Assembly: GCF_943912385.1 (NCBI RefSeq)
Contig: NZ_CALTTY010000005.1
Coordinates: forward strand, 34,205-98,204
Origin: an uncultured Anaerococcus sp.
Lineage (GTDB): Bacteria > Bacillota > Clostridia > Tissierellales > Peptoniphilaceae
Direction of reading: 5' to 3'
Length of the DNA stretch: 64,000 nt
Positions 8,059 through 16,856 of the stretch are shown here, one piece after another. How positions within the stretch are numbered: position 1 is the first letter of the stretch; the number at the start of each line of letters is the position of its first letter. Below the pieces are notes generated by a model. It had not been told where the DNA came from and did not search any database. It worked only from the letters and a program-made list of their open reading frames with translations. Both the position numbers and the translations under genes were made by a program.

Positions 8059-8964
8059 TTACCAAACTGGTATTGATGATCCCTTGCTAGTTTCTTCAAC
8101 TATTTTTTTAGTTTCTTCTGTGTGGTAGTAGTTATCTACCAGGTCTTTTAGGGTCGCACTATCTTTTTTATCAGGTGTTGTCGCAATGATATTTACATAT
8201 ATATCCTTGCCTTCTTCTGTATGGTCTTCTAGGTAGATTGCATCTTCTGTTGGGACAAATCCTGCATCTACAGCCATACCCGAGTTAACACAGGCGACAT
8301 CAACATCATCTAAGCTTCTTGCTGTTTGAGATGCTGCAAGCTCGATGATTTCAAAATTTCTAGGGTTTGAAGTGATATCTTCTAGGGTAATCAGGTCTCC
8401 ATCCTTGCCTTCTACTTCTAAAAGGCCTGCTGACTGAAGTAAAAATAGAGATCTCGCTCCGTTGGTTGGATCATCTGGGATGGCAATTCTCGCCCCGTCC
8501 TCCAAATCCTTTAAATCATCAATCTTTGATGAGTAGATTCCGAGTGGAGCTATTGATGTATCTCCTATGCTTTCAATATCTGATCCACTTTCTTCATTAA
8601 ATTGACTTAAGAACTTTTTATGTTGGAAGGCATTAATATCAATATCTCCTGATAGGAGGGCTTCATTTGGCTCCCTATAGTCGCTAAAGCTAATTATTTC
8701 TATACTCTTGCTAGTACCTTCTTTGTATCTTTTGGCCACATCGTCCCAATCTTCGTTGTCTTCTCCAACTACACCGAGCTTTATGACATCCTTATCAGCT
8801 AGGGGGTCTCCTGTATTTTCTTCCTCCCCAGTGCTTGCCACTTCTTCTGTTTGACCAGGTTCGTTTTTTACTTCTTCGCTTTTACTTTCTTCCTTGTTTG
8901 ATCCACAGGATGTAAGTCCTAGGATTATAGCCAGTCCAAGGCTTAATTTACTAATTGTTTTCAT
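8059..8964 (-). CDS. metQ: MetQ-like methionine-binding lipoprotein, third copy
   Basis: Substrate-binding lipoprotein of a MetNIQ methionine importer, anchored outside the membrane. The signal peptide ends in a lipobox ILGLTSCG, with Cys as the mature N-terminus, followed by a long acidic Ser/Glu linker. The NlpA/MetQ body shows KLGVVGEDNEDW, the DYREPNEALLSGDIDINAFQ block, IAIPDDPTNGARSLFLL and SQTARSLDDVDVACVNS. The start was set at the second ATG (8964), because GGAG of the first codons serves as its ribosome site. It is the last gene of the operon, 161 bp after the second copy. It differs clearly in sequence from the other two copies, so this is not an assembly duplicate. Confidence 0.93.
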   Translation of the reverse strand: MKTISKLSLGLAIILGLTSCGSNKEESKSEEVKNEPGQTEEVASTGEEENTGDPLADKDVIKLGVVGEDNEDWDDVAKRYKEGTSKSIEIISFSDYREPNEALLSGDIDINAFQHKKFLSQFNEESGSDIESIGDTSIAPLGIYSSKIDDLKDLEDGARIAIPDDPTNGARSLFLLQSAGLLEVEGKDGDLITLEDITSNPRNFEIIELAASQTARSLDDVDVACVNSGMAVDAGFVPTEDAIYLEDHTEEGKDIYVNIIATTPDKKDSATLKDLVDNYYHTEETKKIVEETSKGSSIPVW

Positions 8965-9066
8965 TTTATTCTCCATTTATTTCTTACTTGACAATGATAA
9001 TAACTAATATTTCTCTTTTTAAAATATAGCTAGAGCTTTCTAATTTTTTAATCGATACTTTTTAGT

Positions 9067-9116
9067 AAAGAAGACCAGGTGTAGGTCGCTAAGCTCCGCC
9101 CTACTTTAACCTCTTT
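9067..9116 (-). other. Stem-loop between two metQ genes
   Basis: Imperfect inverted repeat on the minus strand: AAAGAGG and GTAGG pair with CCTAC and TCTTCTTT around a GC-rich loop. There is no T-run immediately after it, so it is more likely a processing, stability or partial-termination element between metQ2 and metQ3 than a full terminator. Confidence 0.45.
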
Positions 9117-9125
9117 ATTCAAGGC

Positions 9126-9983
9126 TTACCAAGCTGGTAACCAAGCTCCATTTGTGAATGTTTGGTAGTCTTCTTTTGTTTCGTCAGTTTGATAGTATTC
9201 TACAAGTTCCTTGTAGACTTCATTGTCCTTGTCCTCTTTTCTTGTAGCTATAACATTTACGTAATTTTTTGTTCCCTTACCATTTGGATCTTCTAGTAGG
9301 ATTGCATCATCTGTTGGGCTTAGTCCTGCGTCTAGGGCGTAGTTGTCATTTACTGCTGCTATTACTACGTCATCTAGGGCCCTTGCTGTTTGGGAAGCTT
9401 CCATCTCGATAAATTCTAGGTTTTTAGGGTTTTCTACTATATCATCTACAGTGATGAGGTCCCCAGGTTCTCCTTCTACTTTTATTAGGCCCGCTTCTTC
9501 TAAGAGGAATATTCCCCTTGGTCCATTGGTTGGGTCGTTTGGTATGGCTACTTTTGCCCCATCTTCTAATTCTTTAATATCTTCTATTTGACTTGAAAAA
9601 AATCCTATTGGTGCAAGCATTGTATCTCCTATAGGAACTAGGATTTCTTCTCCTTTTTCCTCATTATATTGGCCTAGGAATAGGTGGTGTTGGAAGCTAT
9701 TTACATCTATATCACCATCTGCTAGAGCCTCATTTGGTTGGTTGTAGTCTGAAAATCTTACAAGCTCTGCTTTTTTGCCAGTACCTTCTTCATATCTTTT
9801 GATTACTTCTTCCCAAACTTCGTTTTTTTCACCAACTACACCGATTTTGATTGTATCAGTTGTTTCAGTTTGGGCTTTTTTATCAGTTCCATCATTTTTA
9901 GTTTCAGCTGATTCATTGGCTCCACACGCTGTAAGTCCTAATACTAGTGCAAGCCCTATGGTTAATTTTGCTAATTTTTTCAT
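9126..9983 (-). CDS. metQ: MetQ-like methionine-binding lipoprotein, second copy
   Basis: Extracytoplasmic methionine-binding lipoprotein of the NlpA/MetQ family, 285 residues. The lipobox is LGLTACG near residue 20. Family blocks are KIGVVGEKNEVW, DYNQPNEALADGDIDVNSFQHH, VAIPNDPTNGPRGIFLL and ASQTARALDDVVIAAVN. The ATG at 9983 follows GGAGATAAAG. It lies 32 bp after the first metQ copy. Three non-identical receptors sharing one MetN-MetI pair suggests different ligands, for example L-Met, D-Met, Met sulfoxide or Met peptides; that is inference. Confidence 0.93.
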   Translation of the reverse strand: MKKLAKLTIGLALVLGLTACGANESAETKNDGTDKKAQTETTDTIKIGVVGEKNEVWEEVIKRYEEGTGKKAELVRFSDYNQPNEALADGDIDVNSFQHHLFLGQYNEEKGEEILVPIGDTMLAPIGFFSSQIEDIKELEDGAKVAIPNDPTNGPRGIFLLEEAGLIKVEGEPGDLITVDDIVENPKNLEFIEMEASQTARALDDVVIAAVNDNYALDAGLSPTDDAILLEDPNGKGTKNYVNVIATRKEDKDNEVYKELVEYYQTDETKEDYQTFTNGAWLPAW

Positions 9984-10015
9984 CTTTATCTCCTTTTATA
10001 TTTTTATATTTAAAT

Positions 10016-10867
10016 CTACCACATGCAGATTACTGATCCCTTGTATTCTCTTTCGTATATTTCCTTTGTCTCATCTGTTAAAAAGTAGTTGTTTACAAGG
10101 TCTAGGATATCTTTATCATCTTTATTTTCTTCTTTTACTGCTATTACATTTATAAAATTTTTTGATCTTTCATGGTTAGGATTTTCTAGGTAGATAGCAT
10201 CCTCTGTTGGGATAAACCCTGCTTCCATGGCCATATCTGAGTTGATCAGGGCTTGATCTACATCCTCTAATGATCTTGAAACTTGGTCAGCCGGAAGTTC
10301 TATAAATTCTATATTTTTAGGATTTTCTGCTATATCATCTAGGGTTATAAAGTCACCAGCATCTTCTTTTACTTTAATAAGACCTGCTGCATCGAGGATA
10401 TAAAGCGCTCTTGAGTTGTTTGATACTTCAACTGGTATGGCAATACTTCCTCCGTCAGGTATGGACTTATAATCTTCTAGCTTACTTGAATAGATTCCCA
10501 TGGGAGATATGACAGTATCTGCTATATAATAAAATCCTGCATTTTGACTTTGGTTAAATTCTTCTATAAATATCCTTGTTGCAAAGGATGATAAGTCGAT
10601 ATCCCCATCCTTTAGGGCATGGTTTGGTTGGTTGTAGTCAGAAAACCTAATAATTTCTACGCTATTTCCAGTATCTTCTTCGTATTTTTTAATAGCCTCT
10701 TCCCAAGGCTCATTACGCTCTCCCACTACTCCGAACTTAAAAGTTCTTGCTTGTCCACTTTCTTCTACTTTATTTCCTGCCTCTGTAGCTTCTTTTTGCT
10801 TAGCTGACCCACACCCTGTTATTCCTATTATAATAAGTAGACTTAAGGCAATCTTTCTTAATGACAT
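10016..10867 (-). CDS. metQ: MetQ-like methionine-binding lipoprotein, first copy
   Basis: Binding lipoprotein, 283 residues, lipobox IIGITGCG. Blocks include KFGVVGERNEPW, DYNQPNHALKDGDIDLSSFATR, SIAIPVEVSNNSRALYIL and ADQVSRSLEDVDQALINS. The ligand-pocket block reads VEVSNNSRA where the other two copies have DDPTNGARS or NDPTNGPRG. This is the most divergent of the three, which suggests a different ligand. The final residues SVICMW replace the PVW or PAW ending of its siblings. It follows metI by 18 bp. Confidence 0.9.
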   Translation of the reverse strand: MSLRKIALSLLIIIGITGCGSAKQKEATEAGNKVEESGQARTFKFGVVGERNEPWEEAIKKYEEDTGNSVEIIRFSDYNQPNHALKDGDIDLSSFATRIFIEEFNQSQNAGFYYIADTVISPMGIYSSKLEDYKSIPDGGSIAIPVEVSNNSRALYILDAAGLIKVKEDAGDFITLDDIAENPKNIEFIELPADQVSRSLEDVDQALINSDMAMEAGFIPTEDAIYLENPNHERSKNFINVIAVKEENKDDKDILDLVNNYFLTDETKEIYEREYKGSVICMW

Positions 10868-10885
10868 TTTCTATCTCTCCTTGTT

Positions 10886-11551
10886 TTAATGGTCAGTCTT
10901 TCTGATTAGATAGTTTGCTATAGCCTGGATTATAAATACTACTATCAGAATTAAGATTACAGCTACTATAACCACATCATCCTTATACCTGTTATAACCA
11001 ACTGATATGGCTAGGTCACCTATACCACCACCGCCTATAAGTCCAGCCATTGCTGTAAGACTTAAAAGTGATATTAGAGTTATAGATGAGGCTCTTATAA
11101 TACTTGGCAAACCTTCTCTGAGGTATACTCTTATAATTATTCCTACCGGTCCAAGACCCATGGCTTCTGCCGCTTCGATTTTACCTGGATCAACATCCGC
11201 TAGGGCTTGCTCCACCTGCCTTGCAAAAAATGGTATACATGATACTACCATCGGAACTATAGCCGCCTTAGGACCAATCCTAGTATCAACTATTTCCCTT
11301 GTTAAGGGTGCTACAAGGGCTAGCAAGATGATAAAGGGTATTGACCTAAAGATATTTGTTATTTTATCAAGTATGCTATAGACTATTTTATTTTCTAAAA
11401 TCCTATTTCGGTCTGTTACAACCATAATCACTCCCAGGATTAGACCAAAGATACCTGCGAAAATAGCTGAGAAAAACAGCATATAGAGGGTGGTTTTAAA
11501 GTCACTTATGATCCTGTCTTTTATGGATAGGGAATAGCTAAAAAATTCCAT
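10886..11551 (-). CDS. metI: Methionine ABC transporter permease
   Basis: Inner-membrane permease of the MetNIQ importer, 221 residues with five predicted membrane segments. The EAA loop that docks on the ATPase is visible as EAAEAMGLGPVGIIIRVYLREGLP. Another conserved stretch is MAGLIGGGGIGDLA. The start overlaps the end of metN by 14 bp and is preceded by AGGAGG inside metN, which indicates translational coupling. Confidence 0.95.
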   Translation of the reverse strand: MEFFSYSLSIKDRIISDFKTTLYMLFFSAIFAGIFGLILGVIMVVTDRNRILENKIVYSILDKITNIFRSIPFIILLALVAPLTREIVDTRIGPKAAIVPMVVSCIPFFARQVEQALADVDPGKIEAAEAMGLGPVGIIIRVYLREGLPSIIRASSITLISLLSLTAMAGLIGGGGIGDLAISVGYNRYKDDVVIVAVILILIVVFIIQAIANYLIRKTDH

Positions 11552-12569
11552 CCTTACCTCCTAATAATTCTACACTTATGTTTCTTTCTTCTAGGTAATC
11601 ACCAATTTTTCCTAAGTTTTTCCTATCACCAGATAGGCTGACTATGAGGTTTCCTACAGGAACACCTGTTATAAACTCAATATTACCTCCAAGAACATTA
11701 GTCTTTATTCCAAATTTCTGGTAGAGGTCATTTATGAGTGGTTCTGTAGTAGATTCTCCCACATAATTTAGCTTGACTAAAAGTTCGTTTTCTTTTAGGA
11801 TACCTATATTTTGCTTAACTTCTTCTATAGTTTCAGAAACATTAGTTGAAGTCTCGACAAATTCCTTGGTTAGGGGATCCTTAGGATGGGAGAAGATTTC
11901 GAGTGTCGACCCAGCTTCTACAACCTTGCCATCTTGCATGACCGCACACTTATTGCAAAGGTCCTTTACAACCTCCATCTGGTGGGTAATTATAACAACG
12001 GTTAGCCTTAATTTTTTATTTAATTCCTTTATTAGTCTTAGGATTTGCTTGGTTGTCTTTGGGTCAAGGGCGCTGGTTGCCTCATCACATAGAAGAATTT
12101 CCGGGTCTGATGCCAAGCTCCTTGCTATGGCGCACCTTTGTTGCTGGCCTCCTGATAATTCGCTTGGATAAGAATCTGCCTTATCCCTTATCCCTACAGT
12201 TTCTAGGAGGTCTAGGGCCTTTTCTCTTTTTTCTTCCTTAGATAGGCTCCTATCTCTTTTTATAGGAAATATTACATTATCGAGGACCGTGAGGTTGTTT
12301 AAGAGGTTAAAGTGTTGGAAGATCATCCCAATCTTTTTTCTTTTTTCTCTAAGGTCTCTTTTCGATAAGTCTAGGATATTTTCCCCATTTATCAAGACCT
12401 CTCCTGATGTGGGCCTTTGGAGAAGGTTTATGGTCCTTACCAGGGTTGATTTTCCTGCTCCAGAGAAGCCCACAATCCCGTAGGCGTCTTGTTCCTCGAT
12501 TGTTAGACTTACATCATCAACAGCCTTTAGACCATCGAAGTCTACAGTTATATTTTTTAACTCTATCAT
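11538..12569 (-). CDS. metN: Methionine ABC transporter ATP-binding protein
   Basis: ATPase of the MetNIQ importer. Walker A is GFSGAGKSTL, the signature is LSGGQQQR, Walker B is ILLCDEATSALD and the switch His lies in VVIITHQME. The C-terminal NIL/ACT-type domain (about residues 265-343) is present; in E. coli MetN this domain binds methionine and inhibits transport. The 343 residues match the family. It starts exactly at the end of the M20 gene (TAATGA-type junction) and overlaps metI, so all are in one operon. Confidence 0.96.
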   Translation of the reverse strand: MIELKNITVDFDGLKAVDDVSLTIEEQDAYGIVGFSGAGKSTLVRTINLLQRPTSGEVLINGENILDLSKRDLREKRKKIGMIFQHFNLLNNLTVLDNVIFPIKRDRSLSKEEKREKALDLLETVGIRDKADSYPSELSGGQQQRCAIARSLASDPEILLCDEATSALDPKTTKQILRLIKELNKKLRLTVVIITHQMEVVKDLCNKCAVMQDGKVVEAGSTLEIFSHPKDPLTKEFVETSTNVSETIEEVKQNIGILKENELLVKLNYVGESTTEPLINDLYQKFGIKTNVLGGNIEFITGVPVGNLIVSLSGDRKNLGKIGDYLEERNISVELLGGKDGIF

Positions 12570-13771
12570 TATTTACTCTCTTTCAAAAAATCTACGGCAA
12601 ATTTTAAGGCAAGGCCTAGTCCGTATCCTATCCCCTCTTCGTCAAGATCAAACTTGTCTGTGTGGGCTCCTGCTGCTATACCTCTTTCTTCGTTTCTTAC
12701 CCCGAAATAGGTATAGATTGTAGGACATAGTTTGCCGTAGCCATAAAATGACTCTGAGCCCCAGCCTGCTTCTGCTTCTACTATGGCTCCTTTATATATT
12801 GACTCAAGACTATCTCTTGCAAAGTCTGCGAGTTTTTCATCATTAAAGACTGGCTCTGCTACTATTTTAAAATAATCAGCAAATTCTACCTCACAACCAT
12901 GGGCCCTGGCTGTTAATTCTGCTACATTTCTTACAACCTTAAGGGCATCTCTCGCCTGGTCTGTGTCATAAAATCTTAGGGTAGCCTTGACTGTCGCCCT
13001 GTCTGGAATGACATTGGGTGATGTTCCACCATTTATAGCCCCTATCCCTAAGGTTATTGGCTTTTCTACATCTAGCTGGTTGTTCCAGGCTGAGTTTAAA
13101 TTTGTTACAATGTGGCTTGTTGCTATGAGTGGATTTACTAATCTGTCAGGTCTTGACCCGTGACCACCTCTTCCAACAACGTCAAACTCAATACCAACAC
13201 AGCCTGCGTGGCTAGCACCTTTTACAATTTTAAACTTACCTACATCAAGGGCTGAATTTTGATGGTTGCCATAGACTGCATCAAGTCCCTTATCTTTTAG
13301 GTGGTCTACCATGGCATGAATTCCTGCCCCGGTTTCCTCAGCTGATTCAAATATGAAGTAGATTTTACCATCTAGGTCATCTTCTAAGTCCTTTAATATC
13401 TTTGCTGATAAAAGACCTATAGTCATGTGGCTATCATGGCCGCATGCATGGGATACACCTGGGTTTTTAGAAACTGAGACCTTTTCTTCCTTAAGGTTAC
13501 ATTTATCTTCTTCTATAGCAAGGGCATCTATATCAGCCCTAATACCTAGGGTCTTTCCGGCTCTGCCTGTATCTAGAAGGGCTGTAAACCCGGTAGATTC
13601 CGGCACATCTTCTACTAGAAGATTCAAGTCTTCACATTTTTTCTTAAGATAGGCACTGGTTTGGTATTCTTTTTCGCTTACTTCTGGATTTTCATGGAGA
13701 TATCTCCTGGTTTTTATTATATAATCTTTATTTTCATTTATTTTATCTTTTATTATCTTATCCCAAGTCAA
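12569..13771 (-). CDS. M20 family amidohydrolase (N-acyl-amino-acid or peptide hydrolase)
   Basis: Zinc-dependent cytoplasmic hydrolase of the AmhX/HipO/IlvE-like M20D group, 400 residues. Metal ligands are seen in SHACGHDSHM, the EETGAG block and GNHQNSAL; a dimerisation domain lies around residues 185-300, with GRGGHGSRPD at its start. It is the first gene behind the Met T-box and is translationally coupled to metN. This placement suggests that it releases methionine from an imported N-acyl or peptide form. The family alone does not give the substrate. Confidence 0.88.
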   Translation of the reverse strand: MTWDKIIKDKINENKDYIIKTRRYLHENPEVSEKEYQTSAYLKKKCEDLNLLVEDVPESTGFTALLDTGRAGKTLGIRADIDALAIEEDKCNLKEEKVSVSKNPGVSHACGHDSHMTIGLLSAKILKDLEDDLDGKIYFIFESAEETGAGIHAMVDHLKDKGLDAVYGNHQNSALDVGKFKIVKGASHAGCVGIEFDVVGRGGHGSRPDRLVNPLIATSHIVTNLNSAWNNQLDVEKPITLGIGAINGGTSPNVIPDRATVKATLRFYDTDQARDALKVVRNVAELTARAHGCEVEFADYFKIVAEPVFNDEKLADFARDSLESIYKGAIVEAEAGWGSESFYGYGKLCPTIYTYFGVRNEERGIAAGAHTDKFDLDEEGIGYGLGLALKFAVDFLKESK

Positions 13772-13788
13772 TTTTTACTCCTTTCTAA

Positions 13789-14078
13789 TAAAAAAAACGC
13801 CCTCATATTCCGTATAGGAATATAAGGACGTTTAAAAATCGCGTTACCACCTTATTTTATGCCTGGTTACCCAAGCATACACTCATCAAGTACTATCATA
13901 CTCTAATTCTATAACGGGAATTCCCGTATGGATCTCATATTGACCCATCCCATCCAAGGCCATCTTCATCTAGTCTCATTCCTACCCCTTTTCACCAAGC
14001 GGGGCTCTCTTTGAAGAACTCTTCTAAACTACTCTTCTTGTCACATGGTTTTGTAAATCTCTTATCTCGTTGTTAATG
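13789..14078 (-). promoter_or_regulatory. T-box riboswitch of the M20-metNIQ operon (Met specifier)
   Basis: On the minus strand, AGAGAGCCCCGCUUGGUGAA opens stem I, with AUG triplets in the following GAUGAAGAUGGCC segment as probable specifier. The T-box core AAGGUGGUAACGCG is at 13840-13854. The terminator (13791-13832) pairs ACGTCCTTATATTCC with GGAATATGAGGGCGT and ends in a T-run. The leader is long, and about 90 bases between stem I and the core can fold into further stems, for example ACGGGAATTCCCGT. Methionine starvation should switch on import and the hydrolase. Confidence 0.88.
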
Positions 14079-14080
14079 GT

Positions 14081-14109
14081 ATAATACCACCTAAAAATTT
14101 TTATGTCAA
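14081..14109 (-). promoter_or_regulatory. Promoter of the methionine transport operon
   Basis: TTGACA (14104-14109) and TATTAT (14081-14086) with a 17-bp spacer on the minus strand, directly upstream of the T-box leader and just past the end of hydF. Confidence 0.8.
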
Positions 14110-14132
14110 ATATTTTTACAAATTTTTTAATA

Positions 14133-15284
14133 TTATTCAGGAAGTGTTATTTTTTCAAGGATTTGGTTAAGTTTAGCTATGGCTATACCGTAATTTGTCA
14201 TAGGAGTTTTTGCTTCTTTAGCTTTTTCTACTCTCGATATGACATGGGTCCTATTAAACATGCAAGACCCACAAGCTATAATAAGGTCATATTTTTCATA
14301 GGCTATAGAGTCATTTCCCCTAACAAAGTCTATATTTACATCCGGATGGGTCTTTCTTATTAGCCTCGGAATTTTTACACTGCCTATATCCTCATCAATA
14401 GGAGGATGGGTGCAAGCTTCTGCTATCAAGATATTTTTGATAGGAGAATCAAAGACTTGGGCTGATTCTACAAAATAATCTAAATCCCCCTTAAAGGCAG
14501 AAAATAAAACTGAAAAGCTTGTTAAATTAACATCTCTTGGCTTTTTCTCATAAACTTCCCTAAAGGCCTGGCTATCTGTTATTATAAGGTCCACCTTGTT
14601 TAGGCTCTTTACTGTATTTTCAAAGTTATCAAGGTCTGTGCATATAGCACTGGCTTTTTTATCAATTATTTCCCTGATGGTCATGACTTGGGGTTTTATA
14701 ATCCTATCCTTAGGAGCTGCCTCATCTTGGGGCATGACAAGCACTACCATATCCCCTTCATTAACTAGGTTTCTTGTAATGGTTAGGTCTTCTTTTTTAT
14801 AAAGGGCTCTGATTTTTTCAAAGATTTGATCCCTTGACCTTAGGTCAGATATATTGACAGATAGGGGGTTTTTATCCTTAAATTCTCTTAGGGTTTCCTC
14901 CCCTTCTCCATTATCCATCTTCATAGCAAGAAAAATCACCGGCTTATCCTTAAAGGCAGGAATAATTTCTAAGTCATCTCCAGGGCTTAGGACATATAAG
15001 ATGAGGTCTACCTTGTCTATTTCAGCTAAGGTTTTATTGTACCTTGCTTTGCCAAGTACTGTCTTATCAGCTGTGCCCGCTGTATCTATAAATACGACTG
15101 GACCCAGGTCGGTTATTTCCATAGCCTTCCTGATTGGGTCTGTGGTTGTACCTTCCACATCTGATACTATGGAAACATCTTGGCCTGTCAGGTAGTTTAA
15201 GAGGGTTGACTTTCCCGAATTGGTTTTGCCAAATATACCGATATGGATTCTTTCGCTAAGGCCAGTCTTAGATGTAGATGTCAC
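14133..15284 (-). CDS. hydF: FeFe-hydrogenase maturation GTPase HydF
   Basis: Scaffold GTPase on which the 2Fe subcluster of the FeFe-hydrogenase H-cluster is built and from which it is delivered. The G1 loop is GKTNSGKST (residues 19-27) and G3 is DTAG. The C-terminal cluster-binding residues appear in EACTHPP and ACGSCMFNR. The 383 residues match the family. The start overlaps the end of hydG by 17 bp. No hydrogenase or hydE gene is in the window. Confidence 0.95.
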   Translation of the reverse strand: MTSTSKTGLSERIHIGIFGKTNSGKSTLLNYLTGQDVSIVSDVEGTTTDPIRKAMEITDLGPVVFIDTAGTADKTVLGKARYNKTLAEIDKVDLILYVLSPGDDLEIIPAFKDKPVIFLAMKMDNGEGEETLREFKDKNPLSVNISDLRSRDQIFEKIRALYKKEDLTITRNLVNEGDMVVLVMPQDEAAPKDRIIKPQVMTIREIIDKKASAICTDLDNFENTVKSLNKVDLIITDSQAFREVYEKKPRDVNLTSFSVLFSAFKGDLDYFVESAQVFDSPIKNILIAEACTHPPIDEDIGSVKIPRLIRKTHPDVNIDFVRGNDSIAYEKYDLIIACGSCMFNRTHVISRVEKAKEAKTPMTNYGIAIAKLNQILEKITLPE

Positions 15285-16686
15285 GGACGCCTTCCTCTAC
15301 ATTTTTAATGTTTTCTTCTGTAGACTTTCTAACATCTGGATTTGGTATGTTAGTAAGCTCCTTGTTTATTAATTTTTCTGCATTTTTTGCTGTCTCTTCA
15401 CTCGCATAGTCAACAACATATTCTTTTAGGGTGACAAGGGCATTTGGATGGCAGATATTTCCTATGCCATGTTTTTTGACCATATCCATAAAGACTTCCC
15501 CGGTCCTGCCCTTCCTATAGCAGGCTGTGCAGAAGGATGGGACGTGGTCTTTTTCTATAAGCCAGTTTACAACCTCATCTAAGCTCCTATTATCAGCAAG
15601 TTCAAATTGGTCGCTACCCTTGGTTTCCTTTTCGGTGTAGCCACCCACAGATGTCTTTGAACCTCCGGATAATTGGCTTATACCCAAATCAAGAAGCCTA
15701 TTTCTCATAGCTTCTGACTCACGGGTTGATACAATCATCCCTGTGTAAGGAACAGCTATCCTGATGCAGGCTACAAGCTTTTCAAACATCTCATCAGATA
15801 AGGAGTTATCAAAGTCACCTGGGTCTATGTCATCAGCTGGTTGGATTCTAGGAACGGAAATGGTGTGAGGACCTACATTAAACCTTGCTTCAAGGTGTTC
15901 TGCATGCATTAACTGGCCGATAAATTCATATTCATAGGAATCAAGGCCGTATAGGACTCCCATACCGACATCGTCAATTCCTCCTTCCATGGCACGGTCC
16001 ATGGCTTCAGTGTGGTAGCTGTAGTTTGATTTCGGACCAAACTTGTGGAGGGCCTCGTAGTTTTCCTTGTTGTAGGTTTCTTGGAAGAGGATATAAGTTC
16101 CTATCTCTGCTTCCTTTAGTTTCCTATAATTTTCTACACTTGTTGCAGCTATATTGATATTTACACGTCTAATAGCTCCATTTTTATGCTTGATATTATA
16201 GATTGTATCGATTGATTCAAGGATATATTCTATAGGGTTGTTGATTGGATCTTCCCCCGCTTCAAGGGCGAGTCTCTTATGGCCCTGGTCTTGAAGGGCT
16301 ATAACTTGCTCTTTTATTTCTTCCTGGGTTAATTTTTTCCTAGGAATGGTCCTATTTTGACCGTGATAAGGGCAGTAGACACAACCATTTACACAGTAGT
16401 TTGATAGGTAGAGGGGGGCAAAAAGCACAATCCTATTTGCATAAAACTTATATTTCAATTCTTTAGCAAGGGAAAAGATTTCTTCATTTAAATCTTCTTC
16501 CTTAGAAGCTAAGAGAATGAAGGCTTCCCTATGATTTAGACCCTGGGCCTTTTTCGCCTTTTCTAAGACCTCCTTGATTAATTTTCTATTATGGGCATTT
16601 TCCCTGCCGTAATCGAGGGTTTCTAGAATCTCCTCGTGGTTTATAAATTCTTCTGCCTTGAGGCTTTTTGGATTATATATAGTCAT
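15268..16686 (-). CDS. hydG: FeFe-hydrogenase maturation radical SAM enzyme HydG
   Basis: Radical SAM tyrosine lyase that makes the CO and CN ligands of the hydrogenase H-cluster. The radical SAM motif is CVNGCVYC, preceded by LYLSNYC. The C-terminal auxiliary-cluster motif is seen as CTACYRKGRTGEVFM. The 472 residues match the family. It is transcribed together with hydF, which it overlaps. Hydrogen evolution is expected in a fermenting anaerobe. Confidence 0.96.
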   Translation of the reverse strand: MTIYNPKSLKAEEFINHEEILETLDYGRENAHNRKLIKEVLEKAKKAQGLNHREAFILLASKEEDLNEEIFSLAKELKYKFYANRIVLFAPLYLSNYCVNGCVYCPYHGQNRTIPRKKLTQEEIKEQVIALQDQGHKRLALEAGEDPINNPIEYILESIDTIYNIKHKNGAIRRVNINIAATSVENYRKLKEAEIGTYILFQETYNKENYEALHKFGPKSNYSYHTEAMDRAMEGGIDDVGMGVLYGLDSYEYEFIGQLMHAEHLEARFNVGPHTISVPRIQPADDIDPGDFDNSLSDEMFEKLVACIRIAVPYTGMIVSTRESEAMRNRLLDLGISQLSGGSKTSVGGYTEKETKGSDQFELADNRSLDEVVNWLIEKDHVPSFCTACYRKGRTGEVFMDMVKKHGIGNICHPNALVTLKEYVVDYASEETAKNAEKLINKELTNIPNPDVRKSTEENIKNVEEGVRDIYI

Positions 16687-16801
16687 CTTTTCCTTCTTTC
16701 GTATTCTTTTCTAGTTCACCTTCCATTATAATACTTTTTAGAATAAATTTAAAATGAAATTGGAGGAAAAGCCAAAATCCCCAAAAATCCCTTTAAACGA
16801 T

Positions 16802-16840
16802 AAAAAAACTCCACCACCTACAATAAGATTTTGGAGTTTT
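16802..16840 (-). terminator. Terminator of the uracil permease gene
   Basis: AAACTCCA/TGGAGTTT inverted repeat with a 17-base interior and a T-run on the minus strand, between uraA and hydG. Confidence 0.75.
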
Positions 16841-16856
16841 AAAAATATGCTTATTT

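Noticed and set aside
8059..10867. Three metQ genes as an assembly duplication
   Set aside because: The three proteins differ throughout, including their lipoboxes and pocket residues, so they are real paralogs.
13789..14078. The hairpin at 13791-13832 as a simple terminator of hydF
   Set aside because: It lies on the minus strand downstream of a separate promoter and T-box core, so it is the regulated terminator of the methionine operon.
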